Assembly: GCF_900113735.1 (NCBI RefSeq)
Contig: NZ_FOQM01000002.1
Coordinates: 372,001-436,000 of the forward strand
DNA length: 64,000 nt
Origin: Bradyrhizobium sp. Gha
GTDB lineage: Bacteria; Pseudomonadota; Alphaproteobacteria; Rhizobiales; Xanthobacteraceae
Reading direction: 5' to 3'
A model generated the notes under the pieces. That model saw nothing but the letters and a program-made list of their open reading frames with translations, made no database searches and had not been told where the DNA came from. A program made the position numbers and the translations under genes. Shown here in pieces: positions 19,545-28,582 of this stretch; positions within the stretch are counted from its first letter, which is position 1; each line of letters begins with the position of its first letter.

Positions 19545-21275
19545 CTACAGCTTGTAGGCCGTGCGAAATCCGCCCCAGTGCCGGCCCTGCACGCGGATCG
19601 GGACGTCGATCTCCCGCATCATCACCGTGTTGCCGTTGCCCATGTCGCGCGCATAGCTCTGGATCAGGTACGAGCGCTGGTTGTGCGCCGCCGCCAACCC
19701 GGCCGGATCGTTGAAGATGCGGCGGTTGCGGCAATTGGCCGTGTTCCAGGCGGCATCGCCCGGTCGCTGCGGATGCGAATAGATCTTGTTGTGGACCGGC
19801 AGGAAGCCGTTGCGGTCGACCATGGCGCAGAACGCCATGCGGGGCTCCTTGGCCAGAAAGGCTTCCTGGAAGGCCGGCAGAGCGCGGTCGGCCCAGTCGA
19901 GATATCTCGTGCGATACTGCTGCGGATTGGTGCCTGATATCTCGGCGTAGTCGGTGTCGAAGAGATCGTCCATCCTGACCTCGCCGCGCGCGACGGCCTG
20001 TTCGAATATCCGCGTCAGCGCGTTGCCGGCCTCCATCGCGCGGGTGACGAACTCCGTGTTCTCCTCGTGGATCGACCAGAGCTTGTCTTCGATCCTTTCG
20101 CGCAGCGTGGCATTGGCGTTGACGAATTGCGTGCGCGCGCCGGCCTTGGACTGCTCGACCACGCGCAGGCGGCAGGCGCCGACGTCTTCGAGGATGCCGT
20201 CGAGGATCGCCTGCGGCGCGAGCCGGCTTGCGTCCGCGCCGCCGATCAGCACGCCGTCCATCGCGATCTCGTAGACCGGCAGCACGCCGCGCCCGCTCTC
20301 GAATTTCAGCTGGCAGGGCAGCCGCTCGGTCTTGCGGCGGTCGTCGTGCTCGTTCTGCTGGAGCAGCACGGCGCAGCGCGATTTCAGCTTCTGCGCGAAG
20401 GTCGTCACCGCCTTGCCGGCGCTGGCGACGTTCTCGCCATGGGTCTCGGCGGCCTTGGTCGCGGCGTCGATCTCGGCCGCGCTCTCGCCGACCGAGATGA
20501 TGAATTGCGATGCGCTGCTCGCGCTGCCGGAGACCTCGCTGGTGGTGGCATTCTGCTCGGCCACCGCGCCATTGACGGCGTCGAACACGGGACGGATCGC
20601 CTCGATGGCCTGCGAGATGCGGTGCACGGCGTCGGCGGAGCCCGCGGCGTCACGCTGCAGCGCGTCGATCTTCTTGGAAATCTCCTCCGTCGCTCCTTGC
20701 GTCTGCACCGCAAGCGCCTTCACTTCGGTCGCGACGACCGCAAAGCCCTTGCCGGCGGCACCGGCGCGCGCGGCTTCGATGGTCGAGTTGAGCGCGAGCA
20801 GCGTGGTCTGCCGCGCGATCTGGGCGATCAGATTGACGACGTTGCCGATCGCGGCGGAGGATTCGCGCAGGCGATCGACATTTTCGCGCGCTTCCAGGGC
20901 GGCCGCGCTGGCCTGGTCGGCGAGCTTACCGGCCTCGCGGACCTGCGCGCCGATGCCTTGCGCGGATTGGGTGAACTTGTCGGCGGCCTGAGCAAAGCCC
21001 GAGGCATTGGATTGTGCGGCGTTGGTCCGCCCGGTCAGCGCATCGGTGCGCCGGCGGATATCGGCGAGCGTCGCCGCGGTCGCTTCGGCTCCGCCCGCGA
21101 CCGAATTGGCGGCGCGCTCCAGCTGACGGATCATGGCGCCGAGCTCGAGTTCCAGCAGTTCCAGGATTTCGCGGGCGGCATCGACCTCGGGCTCGGCTGG
21201 CGGCTGCGCAGCCTGCGAAGCGACCGCGGCCGCGGCCATGTCAGGCAGACGCTTCCGAAATAATGCGAACACCAT
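19545..21275 (-). CDS. Soluble methyl-accepting chemotaxis protein with PilZ-like and C-terminal Cache-like regions
   Basis: 576-aa cytoplasmic chemoreceptor: no signal peptide or transmembrane helix is visible. The signalling domain is N-terminal (about residues 30-300), with the hairpin tip [20 protein letters not shown] and KGFAVVATEVKALA. It is followed by a PilZ-like segment (RRKTERLPCQLKF ... EIAMDGVLIGG, about residues 310-395), so c-di-GMP binding is possible, though the second motif is degenerate. The C-terminal region (about 420-576) ends WGGFRTAYKL, as in Cache-type ligand domains of some MCPs. The order signalling-PilZ-sensor is inverted relative to ordinary MCPs. ATG 21275 is preferred over GTG 21284. 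Monocistronic, with convergent and divergent neighbours. Confidence 0.88.
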   Translation of the reverse strand: MVFALFRKRLPDMAAAAVASQAAQPPAEPEVDAAREILELLELELGAMIRQLERAANSVAGGAEATAATLADIRRRTDALTGRTNAAQSNASGFAQAADKFTQSAQGIGAQVREAGKLADQASAAALEARENVDRLRESSAAIGNVVNLIAQIARQTTLLALNSTIEAARAGAAGKGFAVVATEVKALAVQTQGATEEISKKIDALQRDAAGSADAVHRISQAIEAIRPVFDAVNGAVAEQNATTSEVSGSASSASQFIISVGESAAEIDAATKAAETHGENVASAGKAVTTFAQKLKSRCAVLLQQNEHDDRRKTERLPCQLKFESGRGVLPVYEIAMDGVLIGGADASRLAPQAILDGILEDVGACRLRVVEQSKAGARTQFVNANATLRERIEDKLWSIHEENTEFVTRAMEAGNALTRIFEQAVARGEVRMDDLFDTDYAEISGTNPQQYRTRYLDWADRALPAFQEAFLAKEPRMAFCAMVDRNGFLPVHNKIYSHPQRPGDAAWNTANCRNRRIFNDPAGLAAAHNQRSYLIQSYARDMGNGNTVMMREIDVPIRVQGRHWGGFRTAYKL

Positions 21276-21418
21276 CGGCTCCACTCTTGTCGGGGAACGG
21301 GCAGACGCTATTTTTCGCAGACCAGAATGAAATCAGGGTTAACGGTGCCTGATTCTTGGGCATCGGACACTACGGTGGTACCTTAAAGTATGAGAGGCCC
21401 TTTCATTCCGGTGGGTTG

Positions 21419-21435
21419 GCGGCCTATAAGGCCGC
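21419..21435. repeat. Short inverted repeat GCGGCC-TATAA-GGCCGC
   Basis: Perfect 6-bp stem in the 210-bp divergent region between the chemoreceptor and yebC, about 50 bp before the yebC start. Could be an operator or an RNA hairpin in the yebC leader; function unknown. Confidence 0.4.
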
Positions 21436-21485
21436 GCTTCCCCCTCGCTCACCTTTGGCGCACGATTCCCTAGAGAAGATCACGC

Positions 21486-22232
21486 ATGGCCGGACATTCC
21501 CAATTCAAGAACATCATGCACCGCAAGGGGCGGCAGGATGCGCAGAAGTCAAAGCTGTTCGGCAAGCTGGCGCGCGAAATCACCGTCGCGGCCAAGCTGG
21601 GCACGCCCGACCCCAACATGAACCCGCGCCTGCGTGCTGCCATCATCGCGGCGCGTCAGGAAAACATGCCGAAGGACAATATCGAGCGCGCCGTCAAGAA
21701 GGCGCTTGGCAACGAAGGCGAGAACTATGACGAGATCCGCTACGAGGGCTATGGCCCCGGCGGCGTCGCGGTCATCGTCGAGGCGCTGACCGACAATCGC
21801 AACCGCGCCGCATCCGACATCCGCTCGTTCTTCACGAAATCCGGCGGCAATCTCGGCGAAACCGGCTCGGTCTCCTTCATGTTCGACCGCACCGGCATCA
21901 TCGAATATGACCGCAGCGTCGCCGATGACGATTCGGTGCTGGATGCCGCGATCGAGGCCGGCGCCGACGACGTGGTCTCGAGCGAGGGCGGTCACGAGAT
22001 CTACGCCTCGACCGAGGGTTATCGCGACGTCGCCAAGGCGCTGGAAGCCAAGTTCGGCGAGCCGCGCAAGGCCGCTTTGATCTGGAAACCGCAGAACACG
22101 GTCGCCGTCGACGATGAGACCGGCGAGAAGCTGTTGAAGCTGATGGACCTGCTCAACGAGCATGACGACGTCCAGAACGTCTACGCAAATTTCGAGGTGT
22201 CGGACACGCTGGTCGCGAAGATGGGCGGCTAG
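21486..22232 (+). CDS. yebC: YebC/PmpR family regulator (TACO1 homologue)
   Basis: 248-aa YebC-family protein. The N-terminal [20 protein letters not shown] block is diagnostic, followed by [51 protein letters not shown] and EVEIV-type C-terminal strands. Long annotated as a DNA-binding regulator, the family is now also linked to translation of proline-rich stretches. It stands directly upstream of ruvCAB, the conserved order in proteobacteria, so it is probably in the same transcription unit. Confidence 0.95.
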   Translation: MAGHSQFKNIMHRKGRQDAQKSKLFGKLAREITVAAKLGTPDPNMNPRLRAAIIAARQENMPKDNIERAVKKALGNEGENYDEIRYEGYGPGGVAVIVEALTDNRNRAASDIRSFFTKSGGNLGETGSVSFMFDRTGIIEYDRSVADDDSVLDAAIEAGADDVVSSEGGHEIYASTEGYRDVAKALEAKFGEPRKAALIWKPQNTVAVDDETGEKLLKLMDLLNEHDDVQNVYANFEVSDTLVAKMGG

Positions 22233-22311
22233 GAAGGCGAGACCCCTTTCCCCTGTTTACTTCTGTTCTGTTTCTGTTTCGCTATCATGGGCCAACCGCT
22301 ATCACTGGCCC

Positions 22312-22839
22312 ATGACCGCGCTCCCGATTCGCCAACCCGTTCGCATCATCGGCATCGACCCCGGCCTGCGCCGCACTGGCTGGGGCGTGATCGAGGCCGA
22401 GGGCAACCGCCTCATCTACGTCGCCTGCGGTTCAGTGGAACCGCCGGACGATTTGCCGCTGTCGAGCCGGCTGCTGTCGATCCATGAGGGGCTTGCAGCC
22501 GTTCTCTCCAGCCACCAGCCGACGGAAGCCGCGGTCGAGCAGACTTTCGTCAACAAGGACGGCGTCGCGACGCTGAAACTTGGCCAGGCTCGCGGCGTCG
22601 CCATGCTCGCGCCCGCGATGTTCGGTATCGCTGTCGCCGAATATGCGCCGAACCAGGTGAAGAAGACCGTGGTCGGCGCCGGCCATGCCGACAAGCAACA
22701 GATCGCGATGATGCTGAAGATCTTGCTGCCCAAGGCCGAGCCGCCGTCGGCGGACGCCGCGGATGCGCTCGCCATCGCCATCACCCACGCCCATCACCGC
22801 CAGAGCACGGCGCTTCGGCTGAAGGTTGCGGGACTATGA
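22312..22839 (+). CDS. ruvC: Holliday junction resolvase RuvC
   Basis: 175-aa endonuclease that cuts Holliday junctions during recombinational repair. Catalytic acidic residues occur in [12 protein letters not shown] (Asp near residue 16), VEQTFVNKD (Glu), and [17 protein letters not shown] (two Asp). ATG 22312 gives the normal family length; the open frame extends upstream to 22162 into yebC. Overlaps ruvA by ATGA, so the three ruv genes are translationally coupled. Confidence 0.96.
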   Translation: MTALPIRQPVRIIGIDPGLRRTGWGVIEAEGNRLIYVACGSVEPPDDLPLSSRLLSIHEGLAAVLSSHQPTEAAVEQTFVNKDGVATLKLGQARGVAMLAPAMFGIAVAEYAPNQVKKTVVGAGHADKQQIAMMLKILLPKAEPPSADAADALAIAITHAHHRQSTALRLKVAGL

Positions 22840-23453
22840 TCGGCAAGCTCAAGGGCCTGATCGATTCCTACGGCGAGGATTATGTTCTGCTCGACGTCGG
22901 CGGCGTCGGCTATCAGGTGCATTGCTCGGCCCGCACGCTGCAGCATCTGCCCTCACCGGGCGGAGCGGCTGTATTGTCGATCGAGACCTATGTCCGCGAG
23001 GATCAGATAAAACTGTTCGGCTTCCGCACGGATCAAGAGCGCGAATGGTTTCGCCTGCTCCAGACCGTGCAGGGCGTCGGCGCCAAGGTCGCGCTCGCCG
23101 TGCTCGGCACGCTGGCGCCGGCCGATCTCGCCAATGCGATTGCGCTGCGTGACAAGGCGGCTGTTGCGCGCACGCCCGGCGTCGGGCCCAAGGTGGCCGA
23201 GCGTATCGTCACCGAGTTGAAGGACAAGGCGCCGGCCTTCGCCAATGTCGATCCCGCGGTCGTGCATCTCGCCGGCGCCGTCGACGAGCAGCGCGCGCCA
23301 CGGCCGGTGGCGGACGCGATTTCCGCGCTGGTCAATCTCGGCTACGGCCAGCCGCAGGCCGCTGCGGCCATTGCATCCGCGTCGCGCAGCGCGGGTGAGA
23401 ACGCCGAGACGGCGCAGCTCATCCGCCTCGGCCTGAAGGAACTTGCGAAGTGA
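22836..23453 (+). CDS. ruvA: Holliday junction branch migration protein RuvA
   Basis: 205-aa junction-binding subunit of the RuvAB complex. Domain I begins [30 protein letters not shown], the helix-hairpin-helix pair includes [19 protein letters not shown] and [20 protein letters not shown], and domain III ([20 protein letters not shown]) contacts RuvB. Overlaps ruvC (ATGA) and ruvB (GTGA). Confidence 0.96.
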   Translation: MIGKLKGLIDSYGEDYVLLDVGGVGYQVHCSARTLQHLPSPGGAAVLSIETYVREDQIKLFGFRTDQEREWFRLLQTVQGVGAKVALAVLGTLAPADLANAIALRDKAAVARTPGVGPKVAERIVTELKDKAPAFANVDPAVVHLAGAVDEQRAPRPVADAISALVNLGYGQPQAAAAIASASRSAGENAETAQLIRLGLKELAK

Positions 23454-24508
23454 GCGATCCCAAGGCCAACCGTATGGTCTCGCCCGAGCGCCGCAGCGAC
23501 GATGTCGGCGACACTGCGCTGCGTCCGCAATCCTTGTCCGACTTCGTCGGCCAACAGCAGGCGCGCAAGAATCTCTCGATCTTCATCGAGGCGGCGCGCA
23601 AGCGCGGCGAGGCGCTGGATCATGTGCTGTTCGTCGGCCCGCCCGGTCTCGGCAAGACCACGCTCGCGCAGATCGTCGCCAAGGAACTGGGTGTCGGCTT
23701 TCGCGCCACGTCCGGTCCTGTCATCGCCAAGGCCGGCGATCTTGCCGCGCTCTTGACCAATCTCGAAGAGCGCGACGTGCTCTTCATTGATGAAATTCAC
23801 CGCCTCAGCCCGGCGGTGGAAGAGGTGCTCTATCCCGCGATGGAGGACTTTCAGCTCGACCTCATCATCGGCGAGGGGCCGGCGGCCCGCTCGGTCAAGA
23901 TCGAACTGTCGAAATTCACCCTCGTCGGCGCCACCACGCGCGCCGGCCTGCTCACCAATCCCCTGCGCGACCGTTTCGGCATTCCCGTCCGCCTCAACTT
24001 CTATACGATCGAGGAGCTGGAGAGCATCGTCAGCCGTGGTGCGCGCGTGCTCAACGTGGGTATGAGCGCGGATGGCGCCAACGAGATCGCGCGCCGCGCC
24101 CGCGGCACGCCGCGCATCGCCGGCCGCCTGCTCCGCCGCGTTCGCGATTTTGCCTCGGCGGCTGATGCCGACAAGATCGACCGCAAGATCGCCGACCACG
24201 CGCTGAGTGCGCTGGAAGTCGACGCCGCCGGCCTCGATGCCATGGACCGCCGCTACCTCACGACGATCGCGATGAACTATGGCGGCGGCCCAGTCGGCGT
24301 CGAGACGATGGCGGCGGCTTTGTCAGAGCCGCGCGATGCGATCGAGGACATCATCGAGCCGTATCTCATTCAGTGCGGCTATCTCCAGCGTACCCCGCGT
24401 GGCCGCCTGCTCACCTCGCACGCCTTCCGCCATCTCGGCATCGCCGAACCGTCGCGCGATGCGGCGGCGCAGTTCGGCCTGTTCGGCACGGACGAAACCG
24501 ACGAGTGA
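23450..24508 (+). CDS. ruvB: Holliday junction branch migration ATPase RuvB
   Basis: 352-aa AAA+ motor of RuvAB. Walker [10 protein letters not shown] (about residue 64), Walker [10 protein letters not shown], sensor 1 VGATTRAG, arginine finger region NPLRDRFG, and the C-terminal winged helix including [16 protein letters not shown] start at 23450 overlaps the ruvA stop. A 7-bp stem-loop (CTGCGCG-TT-CGCGCAG, 24510-24525) follows the stop immediately and may end the ruv transcript, though without a U-tract. Confidence 0.97.
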   Translation: MSDPKANRMVSPERRSDDVGDTALRPQSLSDFVGQQQARKNLSIFIEAARKRGEALDHVLFVGPPGLGKTTLAQIVAKELGVGFRATSGPVIAKAGDLAALLTNLEERDVLFIDEIHRLSPAVEEVLYPAMEDFQLDLIIGEGPAARSVKIELSKFTLVGATTRAGLLTNPLRDRFGIPVRLNFYTIEELESIVSRGARVLNVGMSADGANEIARRARGTPRIAGRLLRRVRDFASAADADKIDRKIADHALSALEVDAAGLDAMDRRYLTTIAMNYGGGPVGVETMAAALSEPRDAIEDIIEPYLIQCGYLQRTPRGRLLTSHAFRHLGIAEPSRDAAAQFGLFGTDETDE

Positions 24509-24509
24509 T

Positions 24510-24525
24510 CTGCGCGTTCGCGCAG
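24510..24525 (+). terminator. Stem-loop after ruvB
   Basis: Perfect 7-bp stem with a TT loop directly after the ruvB stop codon. No U-run follows, so intrinsic termination is uncertain. Confidence 0.35.
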
Positions 24526-24639
24526 TGCTCCTGCCGTCATGAAATTTCTGTAATCTCCGTCCGGATGATTTGCACAAGCGCACCCCAATTCCGCTCCATT
24601 CGAGCTGCATCACGGAAGCGCATCACGAGCAAAGCTTCC

Positions 24640-25563
24640 ATGATTTCTCGACGTCATCTCATCCGTTCTGTCGGCGGCCTCTCAGCGCTGGGCCTCTCGA
24701 CGGCCGCCTATGGCGTCGGCGTTGAGCCGGAGCTGCGGCCACGGATCGCCCGCTATCGCCCGGCTCCGCGGCAATGGCCCGCCGATTTTCCGCTCAAGAT
24801 TGCCGTGATCGCCGATATCCATGCCTGCGAGCCCTGGATGTCGCTCGAGCGGATCGAGGCCATCGTCGATCAGGCCAACGCGCTCGAGCCCGATCTCGTC
24901 GTTCTGCTCGGCGACTATGTGGCCGGCCACCATTATGTCACGCGGCTCATTGCGGCCGATGAATGGGCCAGGGTGCTGACCGGCCTCAAGGCGCCACTCG
25001 GCATTCATGCCGTCATGGGCAATCACGATTATTGGGACGACAAGGTCGTCCAGCGCGTCGGGCAGGGCATGCCGGTTGCCCAGCGCGCGCTGCGGGCTGC
25101 CGGCATTCCCGTCTACGAGAACGACGCCGTCCGCCTCACCAAGGACGGCCGCTCGTTCTGGCTCGCCGGTCTCGGTGATCAGCTCGCTTATGCGCCGGCG
25201 CAACGTCACGGCCGCGCGCGGAGCTTTGGCGCCGACGATCTCACGGCAACGCTCGCGAGGATCACCGACGATGCGCCCGTGATCCTGCTCGCGCACGAGC
25301 CCAACATCGCCTGGCGCGTGCCCGCGCGCGTCGCGCTGCAGCTGTCCGGCCACACCCATGGTGGCCAGGTCCGCCTGTTCGGCTGGTCGCCCGCGCTTCC
25401 GCCGGAATATGCGGCGCAACTCGCTTACGGCCACTTTCGGCTGAAATGCGACGTCATCGTTTCCGGCGGTCTCGGTTGCAGCATCGTGCCGGTCCGCGTC
25501 GGCGTGCCGCCCGAGATCGTCGAGGTGACCTTGGGGCGGCCGCCGGCCGCAATTGTGTCCTAG
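24640..25563 (+). CDS. Exported metallophosphoesterase (YkuE/calcineurin-like family)
   Basis: 307-aa calcineurin-type phosphoesterase with metal motifs DIHA (about residue 51), GDYVAGHH, GNHDYW and SGHTHGGQVR. The N-terminus SRRHLIRSVGGLSALGLSTAAYG resembles a twin-arginine signal, so a folded metal-bound enzyme exported by Tat is likely; Bacillus YkuE is a Tat substrate of the same family. ATG 24640 is the sensible start, the frame being open back into ruvB. Substrate unknown. It lies 131 bp after ruvB and 68 bp before the thioesterase. Confidence 0.88.
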   Translation: MISRRHLIRSVGGLSALGLSTAAYGVGVEPELRPRIARYRPAPRQWPADFPLKIAVIADIHACEPWMSLERIEAIVDQANALEPDLVVLLGDYVAGHHYVTRLIAADEWARVLTGLKAPLGIHAVMGNHDYWDDKVVQRVGQGMPVAQRALRAAGIPVYENDAVRLTKDGRSFWLAGLGDQLAYAPAQRHGRARSFGADDLTATLARITDDAPVILLAHEPNIAWRVPARVALQLSGHTHGGQVRLFGWSPALPPEYAAQLAYGHFRLKCDVIVSGGLGCSIVPVRVGVPPEIVEVTLGRPPAAIVS

Positions 25564-25631
25564 CCGCGCTTGCGCGGCCGGGCGTTTTTGCGCACAACGG
25601 GCCAGTAGCGACAAGCGAGGAGGCTCGCGAC

Positions 25632-26081
25632 GTGACAGCTCATCTCGACGGCGAGATCCGCGACGGCCGCCACCACATGCAGGTCCGGGTCTATTATGAG
25701 GACACGGATTTCTCAGGCATCGTTTATCACGCCAGTTACCTGCGCTACATGGAGCGTGGGCGCACCAATCATCTCAGGCTGATGGGCGCCGAGCAGCAGG
25801 CCCTGTTCGAGCAGGTCGAAACCGAGGGCGCAGGCTTCGCGTTCGTCGTGCGCTCGATGCATCTGGATTTCCTCAAGCCTGCGCGGATGGATGATGTGCT
25901 CGACGTCGTGACCTGGCCGGTCGCTGTGAAGGGCGCATCGATCATGCTGGCGCAGGAGGTGCGGCGTGGTGAGGAGGTGCTGGTCAAGGCAGAGGTGCGC
26001 GTCGCCTTCATCAGCAGCGGCCGGGCGCAGCCGATCCCGAAATCGATCCGCACGCTGATGAAGGCCGATCTGATTTCGTGA
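25632..26081 (+). CDS. ybgC: YbgC/FadM-type acyl-CoA thioesterase
   Basis: 149-aa hot-dog-fold thioesterase. The active-site region is VYYEDTDFSGIVYHASYLRYMERGR (Asp of YxDTD catalytic), followed by AFVVRSMHLDFLKPARMDDVLDV. GTG start at 25632 has GAGGAGG upstream. In most proteobacteria this gene directly precedes tolQ and acts with the Tol-Pal envelope complex; here tolQ is about 31 kb further on, on the same strand, with unrelated genes in between. Confidence 0.9.
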   Translation: MTAHLDGEIRDGRHHMQVRVYYEDTDFSGIVYHASYLRYMERGRTNHLRLMGAEQQALFEQVETEGAGFAFVVRSMHLDFLKPARMDDVLDVVTWPVAVKGASIMLAQEVRRGEEVLVKAEVRVAFISSGRAQPIPKSIRTLMKADLIS

Positions 26082-26159
26082 TCGGGTGATAGGGGATGGC
26101 CTCTCGACTCCGTCGCAAGCAGGAATAGATTGCGGTCCCACCAAACCGATGAGGCCATA

Positions 26160-26627
26160 ATGTCGCGCCCACCGCTTCCGCCTTTCACCCGAGACACCGC
26201 TGCGCAAAAGGCGCGGATGGCCGAAGATGCCTGGAATTCACGCGATCCGGTGCGGGTCTCGCTCGCCTATACCGAGGACAGCCGCTGGCGAAATCGCTCG
26301 GAGGTGTTTCAGGGCCGCGAGGCCATCGTCGCCTTCCTTACCCGAAAATGGGAGAAGGAGCGGGACTATCGCCTGATCAAGGATCTCTGGGCCTTCGACG
26401 GCAACCGCATCGCGGTGCGCTTCCAGTACGAATGGCACGACGCCACCGGTCAGTGGTATCGCTCCTACGGCAATGAGCAGTGGGAGTTCGACGAGCACGG
26501 CCTGATGCGGCGGCGTGAGGCCTCGATCAACGACATCGCGATTTCCGAGAAGGACCGCCGGTTTTATTGGGCGGCGCCAGGGCCGCGGCCGGCCGATGTG
26601 CCGGGTCTGGGGACGGATCCATTCTGA
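26160..26627 (+). CDS. DUF1348 / NTF2-like protein
   Basis: 155-aa protein of the nuclear-transport-factor-2-like fold (DUF1348). Typical segments: [68 protein letters not shown] and [19 protein letters not shown]. Such small proteins form an alpha+beta cone and are either enzymes or binding proteins; no catalytic assignment is possible. Monocistronic, start ATG 26160. A palindrome-family fragment (CTCTCCCGCAAGCGGGG) follows at about 26642. Confidence 0.85.
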   Translation: MSRPPLPPFTRDTAAQKARMAEDAWNSRDPVRVSLAYTEDSRWRNRSEVFQGREAIVAFLTRKWEKERDYRLIKDLWAFDGNRIAVRFQYEWHDATGQWYRSYGNEQWEFDEHGLMRRREASINDIAISEKDRRFYWAAPGPRPADVPGLGTDPF

Positions 26628-26635
26628 ATTGCGTC

Positions 26636-26662
26636 CTCTCCCTCTCCCGCAAGCGGGGTGAG
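26636..26662. repeat. Partial copy of the CTCTCCC palindrome family
   Basis: Between convergent genes: CTCTCCCTCTCCCGCAAGCGGGGTGAG, with an imperfect stem CCCGC-AA-GCGGG. Related to the elements at 10808 and 17555. May act as a shared hairpin terminator of the convergent pair. Confidence 0.5.
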
Positions 26663-26663
26663 A

Positions 26664-27368
26664 TCAGCGCCGTGCCAAGAACCTGGTAATCGCGCCGCCG
26701 AGCTTCGCGCTGTCCATCGGCTCTGCCAGCGACGCCCTTGCCGTGGCAACAACATCATCCGGCGCCTTGCCCTCGCGCAGTTCGCAGCAGACTTCCGCGA
26801 ACGCCACGTCGAACTCCGGATGCGGCTGCACCGTCAGGGCCGCGCCGTTGGCATAGAGCAGGCCGGCATGCGGGGTGAATTCCGACGAGAGGATAGTCAG
26901 CGCATCGGCGGGGGCTTCGATCACCTGGTCCTGATGCGAGCAGGCAATGGCAATCGCTTCGCCATCGACGACGCCGTTGTCCGGCAGCACGCGATAGACG
27001 TGCCGGCCGATGCCCCAGCCCTTGTCTGATTTGCGTACGGTCCCGCCGAGTGCCTGCGCGATCAGCTGGTGACCGAAGCAGACGCCGACCATCGGGGTTC
27101 TGTTGGCGTAGGCGCTGCGCACGAAATCTTCCAGCGGCGCGATCCAGTCGAGCCCGTCATAGACGCCGGCGGCGGCACCGGTGATCAGCACGGCCTCGAG
27201 CTTGCCCGGATCGGGCAGCGCATCGCCGTTCGGGATGCTGACGATCTCGACCTCGGCTGATGGATCCTCGGCGCGAACCATGCGCTCGAACATGTCCGAG
27301 AATGAGCCGTGTCGCTCACGATATTTTGGCGGGACCTGCCCGGTCTCGATGATGGTGATGCGTGCCAT
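26664..27368 (-). CDS. Class I glutamine amidotransferase (GMP-synthase-like)
   Basis: 234-aa stand-alone GATase. Nucleophile Cys in GVCFGHQLIAQALGG (about residue 97), and the His-Glu pair in QPHPEFD (about residue 184), complete the Cys-His-Glu triad. No synthetase domain is attached, and no purine or other biosynthetic gene is adjacent. Related proteins include gamma-glutamyl-amine hydrolases and GMP-synthase-like amidases of unknown substrate. ATG at 27368. Confidence 0.88.
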   Translation of the reverse strand: MARITIIETGQVPPKYRERHGSFSDMFERMVRAEDPSAEVEIVSIPNGDALPDPGKLEAVLITGAAAGVYDGLDWIAPLEDFVRSAYANRTPMVGVCFGHQLIAQALGGTVRKSDKGWGIGRHVYRVLPDNGVVDGEAIAIACSHQDQVIEAPADALTILSSEFTPHAGLLYANGAALTVQPHPEFDVAFAEVCCELREGKAPDDVVATARASLAEPMDSAKLGGAITRFLARR

Positions 27369-27398
27369 GTGCCCTCAGGTATGAGATCGGCTTTCTCT

Positions 27399-27509
27399 CT
27401 GCAAGCGCTGCATGGCTTTCAGCTCGGCCCCGGCGCCGGCGCGGTGATGGCGGAGCTGATCGTCAATGGCGGCACCCAGACTCCAGTCACGGATCTCGGC
27501 ATCGACTGA
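27399..27509 (+). pseudogene. C-terminal remnant of a FAD-dependent (DadA/glycine-oxidase-like) oxidoreductase
   Basis: A stretch of about 33 codons reads HGFQLGPGAGAVMAELI followed by TDLGID and a stop. This is the conserved C-terminal FAD-contacting segment of D-amino-acid dehydrogenase/glycine oxidase family proteins. No upstream Rossmann domain is present: the 5' side runs directly into the start of the divergent amidotransferase. It is best explained as the scar of a deleted oxidoreductase gene. Assignment is by motif recognition only. Confidence 0.6.
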
Positions 27510-27545
27510 TTCCATGCCTCGGCTCCGCGCTGAAGCGCTGATCGC

Positions 27546-28463
27546 TCACTCCGACTTCGCGAACATGCCGACCAGGGTCTCGCGCAGCCAGCGCTGCGCG
27601 GGGACAGTGTCGTTGCGCTGATGCCAGAACAGGCTGACGATGCGCGGCGGCGCCTGGAGCGGAAGCGGCATCGCGTGCAGGAACGGCGCATGGCGGGACT
27701 CCGAGCGGAGATCGCTCGGCAGCACGGCGATGAGATCGGATTGCCGGACGATCTCGTAGGCCGCGCCGTAATGGTTGACGGTCGCCACCAGATTGCGCGA
27801 CAGCCCGCGTGAGGCAAGGAAGAGATCGTAGGACGGCTGCGTCTTTCCTGCGAGGCTCACATCGATGTGACGGGCGTTGAGAAAGGCGCGCGAGCTGAGC
27901 CGCTTGGCTGCGGCCAGCGGATGGCCGCGCCGCATGAAGCAGGCATAGTCGACGGTCCACAGCGAGCGCGAGCGGATAGCAGCCGGCTGCTGCGACTCAT
28001 TGACATAGACGCTCAAGACGCAGTCGACCCTGTTGTCCTCGAGCTGGTCGGCGATCTCCACGACCGTGTTGGGGACGGTGTGCACGCGCGCCTTCGGTGC
28101 GACCTGGCCGAGATGGTTCAGCAGGTCCGGCATGACCAGCGAAGCCACATAGTCGGACATCGAGAGCGTAAACTGGGTCTGGGCGCTGCCCGGATCGAAC
28201 ACCTGCTCGTCCAGCGCCCCGCGCACGCGCTCCAGCGCTTCGCCGATCGGCTCCCACAACACCACGGCGCGTTGCGTCGGACGGATCCCGGTGCCCGACC
28301 GTACGAACAGGGGATCACCGAGCGCATCACGCAGGCGCGCGAGTGCATTGCTGACGGCAGGCTGCGTCATCGCCAACACGCTCGCGGCGCGCGTGACGCT
28401 GCCCTCGGTCATCAGCGCCTCGAAGACTTTCAGGAGGTTGAGGTCGAGCGCGCGGAACGACAC
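27546..28463 (-). CDS. LysR family transcriptional regulator
   Basis: 305-aa LysR-type regulator: N-terminal winged HTH (LDLNLLKVFEALMTEGSVTRAASVLAMTQPAVSNALARLRDALGDPLFVR) and a C-terminal co-inducer-binding region of the NodD/NahR-like kind (FTLSMSDYVASLVMPDLL). GTG start at 28463. Divergent from an MFS transporter-GAF-amidohydrolase run, which it probably controls; a candidate binding site lies in the 119-bp spacer. Inducer unknown. Confidence 0.92.
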   Translation of the reverse strand: MSFRALDLNLLKVFEALMTEGSVTRAASVLAMTQPAVSNALARLRDALGDPLFVRSGTGIRPTQRAVVLWEPIGEALERVRGALDEQVFDPGSAQTQFTLSMSDYVASLVMPDLLNHLGQVAPKARVHTVPNTVVEIADQLEDNRVDCVLSVYVNESQQPAAIRSRSLWTVDYACFMRRGHPLAAAKRLSSRAFLNARHIDVSLAGKTQPSYDLFLASRGLSRNLVATVNHYGAAYEIVRQSDLIAVLPSDLRSESRHAPFLHAMPLPLQAPPRIVSLFWHQRNDTVPAQRWLRETLVGMFAKSE

Positions 28464-28480
28464 ACATTCACCGTGGTGAT

Positions 28481-28495
28481 ATCTTAGATCAAGAT
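28481..28495. promoter_or_regulatory. Candidate LysR-type operator
   Basis: ATCTT-N5-AAGAT, a 15-bp interrupted palindrome containing the T-N11-A core (CTTAGATCAAG) typical of LysR recognition, 18 bp upstream of the lysR start and about 90 bp before the divergent transporter. Confidence 0.55.
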
Positions 28496-28582
28496 TATAA
28501 ATTATGACGATAATGTCACTTTGTCTATGGTTCCTTCCCGAACGACGCGCGGTGTGCCGGGCCGCAATCGAGGGGGACTTTC

